A DNA stretch of 16,135 bases, taken from positions 1 through 16,135 of the forward strand of contig CAJMLV010000052.1 in assembly GCA_905214345.1 (NCBI GenBank). Direction: 5' to 3'. The position numbers and the translations under genes were made by a program. Below, piece after piece: positions 1 to 6,394 of the stretch. The DNA is from an uncultured bacterium (GTDB taxonomy: Bacteria; Bacillota; Clostridia; Oscillospirales; Ruminococcaceae). Under the pieces are notes generated by a model that saw nothing but the letters and a program-made list of their open reading frames with translations, was not told the origin of the DNA and made no database searches. Positions within the stretch are counted from its first letter, which is position 1. The number at the start of each line of letters is the position of its first letter.

Positions 1-1
1 G

Positions 2-814
2 CCCCCACCCACCCCGGTCAGTGAGGAAACACCTGATCCGGAATACATTGAGGAACCGGAATATCTGGAACCGATTCCTTATGAAGAACTTTCGCTGGAG
101 CTGCTGCAGGATGAGATCGTGCAAAGCGGGAACAAGGTGGGGCTTGCCTTTCTCGGCTATGTGGACAGTCAAAGCAGCGAGGTGGATCTGCGCGACTATA
201 TTATGCATAGTGATGCCGGGAGTGAGTATCCCTTCCTTCCTATGTCGTGGCTTCTTATGGTCGAAGGTCAGGAACTGTACGTCATCGTTCCGCCGGATGA
301 AACGACCTCCATCACGGTGTATGCCTCCGGTGTAAACGAATGGGGCGAATATGTGGACGATACCAGCATGCCTCTTGGGGAAAGCTGGCCCGGCGAGCCC
401 CTGCTTTTACAGTGCAATCTCAGCGAGATCTACTCCAATGTGCTGGTCGTGGTGAACGACGGCAGCGAGACCATCACCTTCCGCCCCAGCCTTTCCATGG
501 AAGACGGACATCTGGTGGAGATACCGGGGGTGTACGATTTTTCCCTCTATCCGTATGAGCCGGATGAGGGCGAGGTTCAGTATGCCACAGAAAGGCTGTT
601 GCAGTGGGAGGAGGTCGACGCGGCCATGCAGCGGGGGATGAAGCTGATGTATACCGGGGATGTGCAGCGGGTCGCCGGCTATGATTGTCTGCTCTTTGTA
701 CTGGGAACCGACACCGGCGACCAGTTTGTGAGAGAGCAGTATTACGCGGTATGCGATGCCTATATCTTTGCCTATGACGCGGTAGAGGATGTGTGGTACA
801 CCTGCGACGCGTGA
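2..814 (+). CDS. Hypothetical extracytoplasmic protein, C-terminal part (5' end outside window)
   Basis: The reading frame is already open at base 2 and runs to the TGA at 812-814, so the gene starts left of the window; the internal GTG at 119 is not the likely start. The visible 270 residues begin with a Pro/Glu-rich low-complexity linker (PPTPVSEETPDPEYIEEPEY), typical of the spacer between a signal peptide or lipoprotein anchor and a folded domain. The rest is acidic, rich in Asp, Glu and Tyr, without TM segments, and looks beta-rich, with stretches such as ELYVIVPPDE and TTSITVYASG. This suggests a secreted or surface-anchored domain, but I recognise no family. It is followed by GC-rich hairpins, so it probably ends a transcription unit. 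Coding is certain; function is unknown. Confidence 0.8.
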   Translation, partial: PPPTPVSEETPDPEYIEEPEYLEPIPYEELSLELLQDEIVQSGNKVGLAFLGYVDSQSSEVDLRDYIMHSDAGSEYPFLPMSWLLMVEGQELYVIVPPDETTSITVYASGVNEWGEYVDDTSMPLGESWPGEPLLLQCNLSEIYSNVLVVVNDGSETITFRPSLSMEDGHLVEIPGVYDFSLYPYEPDEGEVQYATERLLQWEEVDAAMQRGMKLMYTGDVQRVAGYDCLLFVLGTDTGDQFVREQYYAVCDAYIFAYDAVEDVWYTCDA

Positions 815-832
815 CCGGCCCCGCGGGGCCGG
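815..832. terminator. GC-rich perfect palindrome just after the stop codon
   Basis: The 18-base sequence CCGGCCCCGCGGGGCCGG starts at the base after the TGA and is a perfect palindrome, able to fold into a 7-bp stem with a CGCG loop. No T-run follows directly, so it is at best part of a composite terminator together with the hairpin at 873-899. Confidence 0.45.
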
Positions 833-872
833 CGCCGCCCCGGCAACAGCCCCGGTTGTTTTGCGAATACAC

Positions 873-899
873 AAACCGATTTTTGCTATTCGGTTTTTT
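873..899 (+). terminator. Probable rho-independent terminator
   Basis: AAACCGA and TCGGTTT form a stem around a roughly 10-base T-rich loop, and the right arm runs into TTTTTT (894-899). The position, between the stop at 814 and the next likely start at 918, fits termination of the upstream gene. Confidence 0.55.
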
Positions 900-917
900 G
901 GATTGGATGTGCCTAGT

Positions 918-1481
918 ATGAATAAAAATTCGACCAACCCCAAAATCGAAACCAGTTCCATCATCGCGCTGCTCCTGGGCATCGGCTTTATTGCAGTGGG
1001 TGTTTTCAATATCATTACCCTGCGCGTGGATGCAAAAGAGTACAATAACGCAACCGATATCCGAACCGTCGACGCACGGGTGGAAGCGTGCGACGTGATA
1101 TACAACAAGGATGCCAAGGACAAGTGGGAGTATTTCTCCGTCTCCTTGCACCCGGCGGATCAATGGGAGATCGTGGCCTACGACCTGAAGATATCCTTTG
1201 TGGTGGACGGGAACCCCTGTACCGCCAAAGGGATCGTTTCGACCCACAACGACGCTTTCCGGGAGGATATACAAAAGGGGGATACGATCACGATCGAGGT
1301 ATATCAAACCTCTGCGGGGCAGTACAAAATATCGCCGGACAACAACCCCCTGGACTTCCTGATAGCTTGTTGTCTGATCCCCCTGGGGGCTGTTTTTTCC
1401 CTGGCGCTGGTGTACGATCTGCAGCGCATACAGGCGGCCAAAAAGGCCCAGCGCGGGGCAGTAAAAGAAAAACAACGCTAA
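918..1481 (+). CDS. Two-TM membrane protein with DUF3592-like extracytoplasmic domain
   Basis: The protein has 187 residues when started at the ATG at 918. The frame extends upstream to 789, but that stretch crosses the terminator region and reads as non-coding. TM1 is at about residues 15-35 (IIALLLGIGFIAVGVFNIITL) and TM2 at about 147-168 (FLIACCLIPLGAVFSLALVYDL), followed by a basic tail. The loop between them has the layout of DUF3592 domains: strands, a 'V.G' turn, then a KGDTITIEVY segment and a Tyr/Asn-Pro motif just before TM2. In that family this is an extracytoplasmic beta-domain of unknown function. It lies 22 bp upstream of the zinc-ribbon gene, probably in one operon. The Shine-Dalgarno sequence is poor. 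DUF3592 assignment is by pattern only. Confidence 0.75.
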   Translation: MNKNSTNPKIETSSIIALLLGIGFIAVGVFNIITLRVDAKEYNNATDIRTVDARVEACDVIYNKDAKDKWEYFSVSLHPADQWEIVAYDLKISFVVDGNPCTAKGIVSTHNDAFREDIQKGDTITIEVYQTSAGQYKISPDNNPLDFLIACCLIPLGAVFSLALVYDLQRIQAAKKAQRGAVKEKQR

Positions 1482-1503
1482 CCGGCAGACAGGATGGTGC
1501 GGT

Positions 1504-2805
1504 ATGAGCTTTTCCGAGGCAGGGATCATAGCGGCGGTATTTGCGTTGACGTATCTGTTCTTTGTGGGCGGCAAAATAATCCAATGGGATCTTTCCGGTT
1601 TTCAGCCGGAAAACCGGAAACAGGCCAAATGCAAAAAGATGCTCGGCCAGCGCCATCCGCCGTTTTCAGGGGCTAATCTTCGCCGCGGCATCCGGAAATC
1701 CGTTGAAAAGATTTTGCTTCCGCTGGGGCAAGCGAACAAAAATCTGCTGCCGGCCCGGATGGACCGCACCTTCCGCCAAAGGATGGAGCGGCAGATCGAC
1801 CAGCTGGCAAGGCAGGGGCTTTGCCGTGATATCCGGCTGACCGATGTTGTTCCGCTGCCCAAAAACGACTTTACCCGGTGGGACGATGACGGCAGAGAAT
1901 GGCGGGAGGCACTGCTGCAGTGCAGCGCGCTGGAACGGTTCCTCCCGGCAGCAGGCGGTAGACCTGCCCGGGAGATCTACCGCAAAAACGCCTGCCTTCG
2001 GGTCGTTCAGTCAAGACATATCCGCCATTCCGACCGGGCAGAGCCAAAGGGCAGCTACTATACCAACAGGTTCAAAGTCAACTGCCCTTCCTGCGGTGCA
2101 GTAATAGAGCTGAACAGCCAGCAGGTGACCTGTCCTTACTGCGGCGGCGTAATCGAAAGCGATTTCTATGACTGGCAGACCGAAGTGTTTGAACTGTACG
2201 AGGAGATCGGGAACGATCTGGGAATGGCACTGCTGTTGCTGTCCTCGGCGGTGATCCTGTTTGTCAGTGTATTCCTGTGTCTCTGGCTGATTGAGGATAC
2301 CCAGATCTCCCTCGCAGCAGGTGTGGGGGCCGCTGTTCTTGTGGTGGTGGGAATCTTTACCCTTACGGCTCTGGGCGAAAAACGGCAGAAAAAACTGGCC
2401 GGAAAAATCGTCCGCTATTCCGAAAACTATCTGCGCTCCTGCATCCATGAGGCCCTGTACCGGGAGGCTGGCAGCGATCTGCTGGATTACAGCGTGGGCA
2501 GGATCATTCTGAAAAAAGTCACTCATACGGCGGAAATCACCTCCATACGGGCAAAGGTGCGTATCCATGAAATCTATCTTCCTATGGGGAAAAAACCGTA
2601 TACAAAAAAGCGAAAGCGGACGCTCACGCTCCAAAGGGCACGGTATCCCGAAAAAAGGAAAGCAGACGGCAGTTTTTTGACAGAGCGGGAGTGCCCCTCC
2701 TGCGGCGCCAATTTTATACCGGATGCGCACCATTGCTGTTCTTTCTGCGGATACGGTTTACAGACAGCCAATGCAAGGTGGATTGTGCAAAAAGGCCGCA
2801 AATAA
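1504..2805 (+). CDS. Membrane protein with two zinc ribbons, function unknown
   Basis: This 433-residue protein has an N-terminal TM segment (about 8-24), a basic region, a first zinc ribbon with CxxC pairs C194/C197 and C210/C213 (CPSCGAVIELNSQQVTCPYC), two adjacent TM segments (about 241-263 and 269-290), a mixed domain, and a second ribbon at the extreme C terminus (C397/C400 and C412/C415). The segment after the TM pair (RYSENYLRSCIHEALYREAGSDLL and onward) vaguely recalls the TIM44-like domain that accompanies zinc ribbons in some Bacillota membrane proteins; I cannot confirm this. The start at 1504 has a modest GGATGGTG Shine-Dalgarno sequence. It follows the DUF3592-like gene by 22 bp. 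Possible roles include membrane-protein quality control or scaffolding, but this is speculative. Confidence 0.8.
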   Translation: MSFSEAGIIAAVFALTYLFFVGGKIIQWDLSGFQPENRKQAKCKKMLGQRHPPFSGANLRRGIRKSVEKILLPLGQANKNLLPARMDRTFRQRMERQIDQLARQGLCRDIRLTDVVPLPKNDFTRWDDDGREWREALLQCSALERFLPAAGGRPAREIYRKNACLRVVQSRHIRHSDRAEPKGSYYTNRFKVNCPSCGAVIELNSQQVTCPYCGGVIESDFYDWQTEVFELYEEIGNDLGMALLLLSSAVILFVSVFLCLWLIEDTQISLAAGVGAAVLVVVGIFTLTALGEKRQKKLAGKIVRYSENYLRSCIHEALYREAGSDLLDYSVGRIILKKVTHTAEITSIRAKVRIHEIYLPMGKKPYTKKRKRTLTLQRARYPEKRKADGSFLTERECPSCGANFIPDAHHCCSFCGYGLQTANARWIVQKGRK

Positions 2806-2918
2806 AGGACACGCCGCGTTTCTGGAAGGTGAGAACAGAGGCGGTATTCATGTATTTGACGCGTTCTGGAGAGCAGGATGTTATTTTTTGCGGCATCCTA
2901 CAGCACAGGGGGGAACGC

Positions 2919-3096
2919 TCAGAGGCTTGCCGCTCCGCCCGGGCCGCTTGCGAGTTCTTCTGCCATCTCCTCCAGAACCATGGGCTGGATTTTGCAGAGC
3001 GGCAAACCGTCAATATACGGGTACGCCACTTCCAGCATTTTTCTGAGTGTACCGCATGGGATAACTGATATCCGAATAACTTCCAAAACAAATCAT
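2919..3096 (-). pseudogene. Small frameshifted gene of unknown function
   Basis: Read on the minus strand, an ATG at 3096 preceded by GGGAAG opens MICFGSYSDISYPMRYTQK. After a five-A run near 3036 the good reading moves to another frame: MLEVAYPYIDGLPLCKIQP, then MVLEEMAEELASGPGGAASL and a stop at 2919. The span is 178 nt, one base more than a multiple of three, so removing one A from the run restores a continuous 58-residue ORF. The amino-acid composition on both sides is coding-like, whereas the plus-strand ORF over it is a Ser-rich shadow. I do not recognise the family. It is either a recently frameshifted gene, a sequencing error in a homopolymer, or a decayed end of a larger gene. Confidence 0.5.
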
Positions 3097-3153
3097 CTGC
3101 TTCCCAGCCGGTTTCGTAGAATGCATACGGTGTCCCGGCAACCTTCTTTTTTC

Positions 3154-3209
3154 ACAGCAGCCTGTGCCAGACGCTGTCAATAGAGCAGCGTCCGGCGCGG
3201 GCTGTTTTT
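3154..3209 (+). terminator. Hairpin region with T-run, possible terminator
   Basis: GACGCTG (3170-3176) and CAGCGTC (3186-3192) pair perfectly around a 9-base loop. An outer ACAGC (3154-3158) can pair with GCTGT (3201-3205), which runs into TTTTTT (3204-3209). No intact plus-strand gene precedes it directly, so it may be a relic of the gene(s) lost from 2806-3150 or serve the gene ending at 2805. Confidence 0.35.
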
Positions 3210-3247
3210 TCTATAAATTTCTCGCCAGTTGGTTTGGAGAATGTCTA

Positions 3248-3276
3248 TTGCAATCTGCGCAGATATGCCGTATACT
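3248..3276 (+). promoter_or_regulatory. Sigma-70-type promoter of the Fic gene
   Basis: TTGCAA (3248-3253) and TATACT (3271-3276) are separated by exactly 17 bases and lie about 45 bases upstream of the Fic start codon. The -10 matches consensus at 5 of 6 positions, the -35 at 4 of 6. Confidence 0.6.
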
Positions 3277-3303
3277 GATACTAGTTGATATCATTTGCTA
3301 TCA
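3276..3303. promoter_or_regulatory. TGATA boxes overlapping the Fic transcription start
   Basis: TGATA occurs at 3276-3280 and 3286-3290, and its inverse TATCA at 3299-3303. The latter two form a 5-bp inverted repeat with an 8-base spacer. They sit at and just after the -10 element, where a repressor would block transcription. No regulator can be named; such short words could also be chance. Confidence 0.3.
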
Positions 3304-3321
3304 CATAAGAAAGGAACTCTT

Positions 3322-4497
3322 ATGGAAGCTTCTGTGTTTGCCAAGATGCTCTCGGACCCAGGAATATTGGACCTCAAAAAGATGGGATATAAATACGGTC
3401 AAGGAGATCTGCAGGAATTCCTCACGCTACTCAAACGTGTTTTTTATCAGGAACTGCCCCTGTATGACTTTGGCGGAAAGCCAATGGTATACCTGGAAAG
3501 CGTGACACGGGTTTCACTGTCGGCGGCTCGCGTTTTGCTGACACCGCAGCAGAGTGCCCGTCTGTATGGAACCAAGGCGATGGAAGAAGAAATCCTGTCC
3601 ACCTTCCGAATCGAACAGATTGACACCAGTAGGGAAAGCGTGCGGCGGATTTTATCCGGTCAGGCTCCGAAGGATAAGGAAGAACATCGTATCTATGGCA
3701 TGAAACAGGGCCTGGAATTTATCGCGGACAGATCTCATACCATCACGGAGGAAAATATTTTTCGGCTGTATCAGATGACCATTGGCGACTTCCTACCGGC
3801 GGAGGATCGTTTACTGCCCGAACATTGGTATCGGCATGATAGCGTGTATATCGTCGGCAGCAAGGTGGAACACACTGGATTGCCTTGGCAGAGGCTGCCG
3901 GCCTATATGGCAGAACTGGTTGCGTTTGCTGCCGAGAAAACAGCACAGAATGATCTAATCAAGGCAGCCATTTTGCATTTCGCGTTTGCCTATCTGCATC
4001 CCTACTTTGATGGAAACGGTCGGATGGCGCGCCTGCTCCATTTGTGGTATCTGGTGCAGCAGGGATACTCGTCGGCATTGTTCGTGCCGATGTCTCGCTT
4101 TGTGGAGGAAAGCCGCTCCCGGTATTATAAAGCTTACACCCAGGTGGAACAGAATCAGCAGATCAGCGGCGTGTTGGATGTGACGCCGTTCCTAGTCTAT
4201 TTTGCGGAATCGGTGTATCACCGGCTGGGAGAAGCTCAGCCGCAGCCCCGGACGCTACAGGCTTTCGAGGAAGCGCTGCGGCAAGGGAAGGTTACGGAGA
4301 AGGAGCGGGCGCTCTGGCAGTTTGTCCTCACGGCTTATGGTAGCGAAGAGTTTTCCACCAAGCGATTGGAAAAAGACTTCGGCGATGCGGCTTATGCCAC
4401 AATCCGGAGCTTTGTTCTCAAATTCGAGAGCCTTGGTCTGCTGACTTCAGTCCACTACGGCAGCAGGGTCAAATACCGGATTCAGGATACGGAATGA
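3322..4497 (+). CDS. Fic-domain protein (putative AMPylator, class II-like) with C-terminal winged helix
   Basis: This 391-residue protein starts at the ATG at 3322, preceded by AAGGA; an in-frame TTG at 3295 lacks a ribosome binding site. The Fic core motif is complete: H226-P-Y-F-D-G-N-G-R-M-A-R237 (HPxxDGNGRxxR). In the family the His is the catalytic base and the GNGR loop binds nucleotide phosphate, so nucleotidyl transfer (usually AMP) to target proteins is expected. An N-terminal Fic/DOC_N-like segment precedes it. At residues 94-99 TFRIEQ resembles the autoinhibitory (S/T)xxxE(G/N) helix, with Gln in place of Gly/Asn. The last 80 or so residues look like a winged helix (FSTKRLEKDFG to VKYRI), the usual architecture of stand-alone class II Fic proteins. 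The gene stands alone with its own promoter; no small antitoxin gene precedes it. It lies in a region of gene remnants. Confidence 0.93.
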   Translation: MEASVFAKMLSDPGILDLKKMGYKYGQGDLQEFLTLLKRVFYQELPLYDFGGKPMVYLESVTRVSLSAARVLLTPQQSARLYGTKAMEEEILSTFRIEQIDTSRESVRRILSGQAPKDKEEHRIYGMKQGLEFIADRSHTITEENIFRLYQMTIGDFLPAEDRLLPEHWYRHDSVYIVGSKVEHTGLPWQRLPAYMAELVAFAAEKTAQNDLIKAAILHFAFAYLHPYFDGNGRMARLLHLWYLVQQGYSSALFVPMSRFVEESRSRYYKAYTQVEQNQQISGVLDVTPFLVYFAESVYHRLGEAQPQPRTLQAFEEALRQGKVTEKERALWQFVLTAYGSEEFSTKRLEKDFGDAAYATIRSFVLKFESLGLLTSVHYGSRVKYRIQDTE

Positions 4498-4565
4498 AGA
4501 AAGAACCACAACAGCATAAACTGCAACGCAACAATAAGTGAAGAAACATAATCAAAACTTAAGTT

Positions 4566-4600
4566 GTTAAGTTCAGTTGTTCTATTTTTTCTTAACTTAT
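4566..4600. other. AT-rich inverted repeats downstream of the Fic gene
   Basis: After the Fic stop there is CTTAA-GTTG-TTAAG, then a T6 run, then a further CTTAACTTA that can pair with the upstream TAAGTT/GTTAAG words. The stems are weak and AT-only, so this is at most a poor terminator. Confidence 0.25.
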
Positions 4601-4677
4601 GGACGATCCGCCCTTTCTTTCCCAGCGGGTCATTGCCGTAGCCTACGACACCGATCCGGCGCAGTCCCGGACGGGTA

Positions 4678-4749
4678 TTCGGGCAGATACGGGCCCATTT
4701 TCTCGCTGCCACCGAAGAGAGACTGCGGGCTGTGCTGAACAGCCGCTGA
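4678..4749 (+). pseudogene. Possible C-terminal remnant of a lost gene
   Basis: The frame ending at the TGA at 4747-4749 reads QIRAHFLAATEERLRAVLNSR, an amphipathic helical C terminus with coding-like composition. It has no start codon, and the frame hits a stop shortly upstream (TAG near 4640). The next gene's ribosome binding site immediately follows, as in an operon. I infer the tail of a gene whose body is missing or frameshifted; the family is unknown and the evidence is only compositional. Confidence 0.3.
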
Positions 4750-4765
4750 AGAAAGGAGCGCCCTT

Positions 4766-4999
4766 ATGAAATGGACCTTTGAAATCGCCGGTCTGGACGG
4801 GGACTGCCGTCTGTTCGGCGTGAATATTTTCCGATATCCCTGGCGGGACTGCGGGGAAACCGCCGACGTGATCGACCCGCACCACGGTGTCGAAAAACGG
4901 TTTCACGTCTATGAGGTAATCATCGAGGGACAGGTGCACCGCTTCGCGGCCGGAGAATTTTCCAACGGAGTTTTCGGGTTTTATCTGCCGGAAGCATGA
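4766..4999 (+). CDS. Small hypothetical protein (77 aa)
   Basis: The ATG at 4766 is preceded by a good GAAAGGAG ribosome binding site about 8 bases upstream. The product has no signal peptide or TM segment, is rich in aromatic residues and Gly, and looks like a small beta-fold: MKWTFEIAGLDGDCRLFGVN at the start, then HVYEVIIEGQVHRFAAGEFS and a GVFGFYLPEA end. The sequence is well formed, with no in-frame stops or odd codons, so I treat it as real. No family is recognised. It sits between the Fic gene and a long non-coding stretch, within the accessory region. Confidence 0.65.
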   Translation: MKWTFEIAGLDGDCRLFGVNIFRYPWRDCGETADVIDPHHGVEKRFHVYEVIIEGQVHRFAAGEFSNGVFGFYLPEA

Positions 5000-5584
5000 G
5001 CGGCTTCTGCGGTAGCCGGTCCCTTTCTGACCACCATCTGACCACTCCATCTTCCCAGCCGGTTCCGTTTATTGCCTTTCACGTCCCAACATTCTTTTAT
5101 AACCACCACAAATAGCGCCGGAAGTTGTGCATACTACACAATTTCCGGCGCTATATCATCGCATTTTCCTGTCCGTCACAGTTCTCCGACCTGACTACTA
5201 CGTTCAACTGGACTATGGACGACTGTTTTACAGACAGTTAAGCCACATTTAGATACAAAAACAAACGAATTGTCAAAATTTATTTCGAGAGTTTGTGGTT
5301 AGGACAAAGACTCTTTCTGCATATGCCGACAACACCTCGAAGTTCTTTTTTGAAGAACTCTGACAACCTTTCTTTGCTTGTCCCTTCAATTATGCTTGCC
5401 TATACTGCCACACCCCTCATGTATTTCAAATCCTAAAGATGAAAGCCAGAAAAAAGGTTATTCCATAAAGTTGGCTTTGTGAAATGGATTTTTGTTCTAT
5501 AACAACCCCGGAAATTGCAAAAAGGGGAAACTTTTTCGTGGAGAGTGTACTAATCCGTGCTGACGTTTTAGATTTTCCTCCCCT
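5000..5584. other. AT-richer non-coding stretch
   Basis: I find no convincing gene on either strand: frames are short and broken, and composition drops to AT-rich compared with the neighbouring GC-rich genes. It contains a long hairpin (5112-5154), a 7-bp-arm hairpin AGTTCTT-TTTTG-AAGAACT (5341-5359) without a following T-run, and a short AAAAAG/CTTTTT inverted repeat (5520-5537). The right boundary is abrupt at about 5585, where GC-rich fructokinase homology begins. It may be the relic of an inserted element, but no transposase or terminal inverted repeats could be recognised. Confidence 0.5.
5112..5154. repeat. Long near-perfect hairpin
   Basis: ATAGCGCCGGAA (5112-5123) and TTCCGGCGCTAT (5143-5154) are perfect 12-base inverted repeats. 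Inside them TTGTG and CACAA also pair around CATACTA, and the single G opposite T allows a wobble pair. The result is a stem of about 18 bp with a 7-base loop. There is no T-run on either side, so it is not a textbook terminator. Confidence 0.75.
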
Positions 5585-6230
5585 GCCCCCCGGCCGCGCT
5601 GCAGAAGTACGGCTGCACCACCGCCCTGATGGGCAAGGTGGGCGAGGACGCCTTCGGCAATCTGCTGGTACCCCCCTGGATAATCTGGGCATTTCCACCA
5701 AAGGCATCGTAAAAGACCCGTCGGTGTTCACCACCCTGGACGCCACCGGCAACCGGGAGTTCAGCTTTGCCCGCAACTCCGGCGCCGACACCTGCCTGCA
5801 CGCCGAGGAACTGGACACCGCTTTGCTGGACGACTGCAAGGTCTTCCACTTCGGTACCCTGAGCCTCACCGGCGAGCCCGCCCGTTCGGCCACTCAGGCC
5901 GCCGTGGCCTACGCCAAAGAACATGGCAAACTCACCAGCTTTGACCCCAACCTGCGCAAGCCTCTGTGGCCCACCGAGGAAGCCGCCAAAGAGCAGATCG
6001 AATGGGGCCTGCATCAGGCGGACATTGTGAAGATCAGCGATGAAGAGATTGAATTCCTGTGGGGCATCTCCCCCGAGGAGGGCGCGCAGAAACTGTTTGC
6101 TGAGTACGATGTCAAACTGGTTTATGCAACCCTTGGCCCCAAGGGCTGCCATTTTGCCAACCCACAGAGCTGCGGCGGTATCAACAGCGTGGTGCCGGAG
6201 GAACAGGTCCGGGCCATCCTGCACGACTGA
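5585..6230 (+). pseudogene. Fructokinase / PfkB-family sugar kinase pseudogene
   Basis: Clear PfkB-family sequence starts abruptly at about 5585 (ALQKYGCTTALMGKVGEDAF, then GNLL), lacking the N-terminal substrate-binding part. At the C6 run (5671-5676) the frame changes, and the protein continues as LDNLGISTKGIVKDPSVFTT to KLTSFDPNLRKPLWP and VKLVYATLGPKGCHF. The end reads CGGINSVVPEEQVRAILHD: the usual C-terminal block with the catalytic GAGD loop and ATP site is absent, consistent with a deletion around the repeated GGCGG at 6172-6177. VFTTLDATG also looks a few residues short. Intact relatives are about 310-320 residues; about 215 codons remain here. It cannot be an active kinase. The longest ORF through it (from 5484) is a frame artefact. 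Confidence 0.88.
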
Positions 6231-6281
6231 ACGCCAGGGACATCATCCGCCGTTTTTCTCGCTGCCATACAACACTCAGTA

Positions 6282-6302
6282 ATTTATGAGTCACTCATAA
6301 AT
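6282..6302. promoter_or_regulatory. Perfect palindrome, likely operator of the HxlR regulator
   Basis: ATTTATGAGT (6282-6291), one C, and ACTCATAAAT (6293-6302) form a 21-bp palindrome with 10-bp perfect arms. It ends 11 bases upstream of the -35 box of the PNPOx-like gene. The same AATTTATGAG word recurs in inverted orientation upstream of the nearby hxlR-type gene (6896-6905). HxlR dimers bind such palindromes, so this is a plausible target site; the assignment is inferred. Confidence 0.55.
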
Positions 6303-6313
6303 ATGTGAATATC

Positions 6314-6342
6314 TTGTTTGCCGCAAGTCTGGTTTTTATAAT
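6314..6342 (+). promoter_or_regulatory. Sigma-70-type promoter of the PNPOx-like gene
   Basis: TTGTTT (6314-6319) is followed after 17 bases by a perfect TATAAT (6337-6342), about 52 bases before the start codon. The weak -35 and the palindrome just upstream of it suit activator-type control. Confidence 0.65.
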
Positions 6343-6394
6343 AAAGGCAGCTCTATGGACCGGGGCTGACAATCAGATTTGGAGGTATTTGAAG

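Noticed and set aside
474..1574. A 366-residue minus-strand ORF across the left genes
   Set aside because: Composition is Arg/Pro/His-rich and unprotein-like; it is antisense to better coding frames at 2-814 and 918-1481.
2875..2899. AGGATG...CATCCT inverted repeat after the zinc-ribbon gene as its terminator
   Set aside because: Only 6-bp arms with a 13-base loop containing the T-run inside the loop; it does not have terminator geometry.
3322..4999. Fic and the 77-aa protein as a toxin-antitoxin pair
   Set aside because: The 77-aa gene is downstream, about 270 bp away with a possible gene remnant between, and shows no inhibitory helix motif; the Fic protein seems to carry its own inhibitory segment.
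5341..5359. AGTTCTT/AAGAACT hairpin as a terminator
   Set aside because: No gene ends nearby and no T-run follows; kept only as a note under the non-coding stretch.
4694..6270. TTTTCTCGCTGCCA present near 4694 and near 6255 as a possible direct repeat
   Set aside because: One exact 14-mer repeat in 16 kb is expected about by chance, and flanking sequence shows no further similarity.
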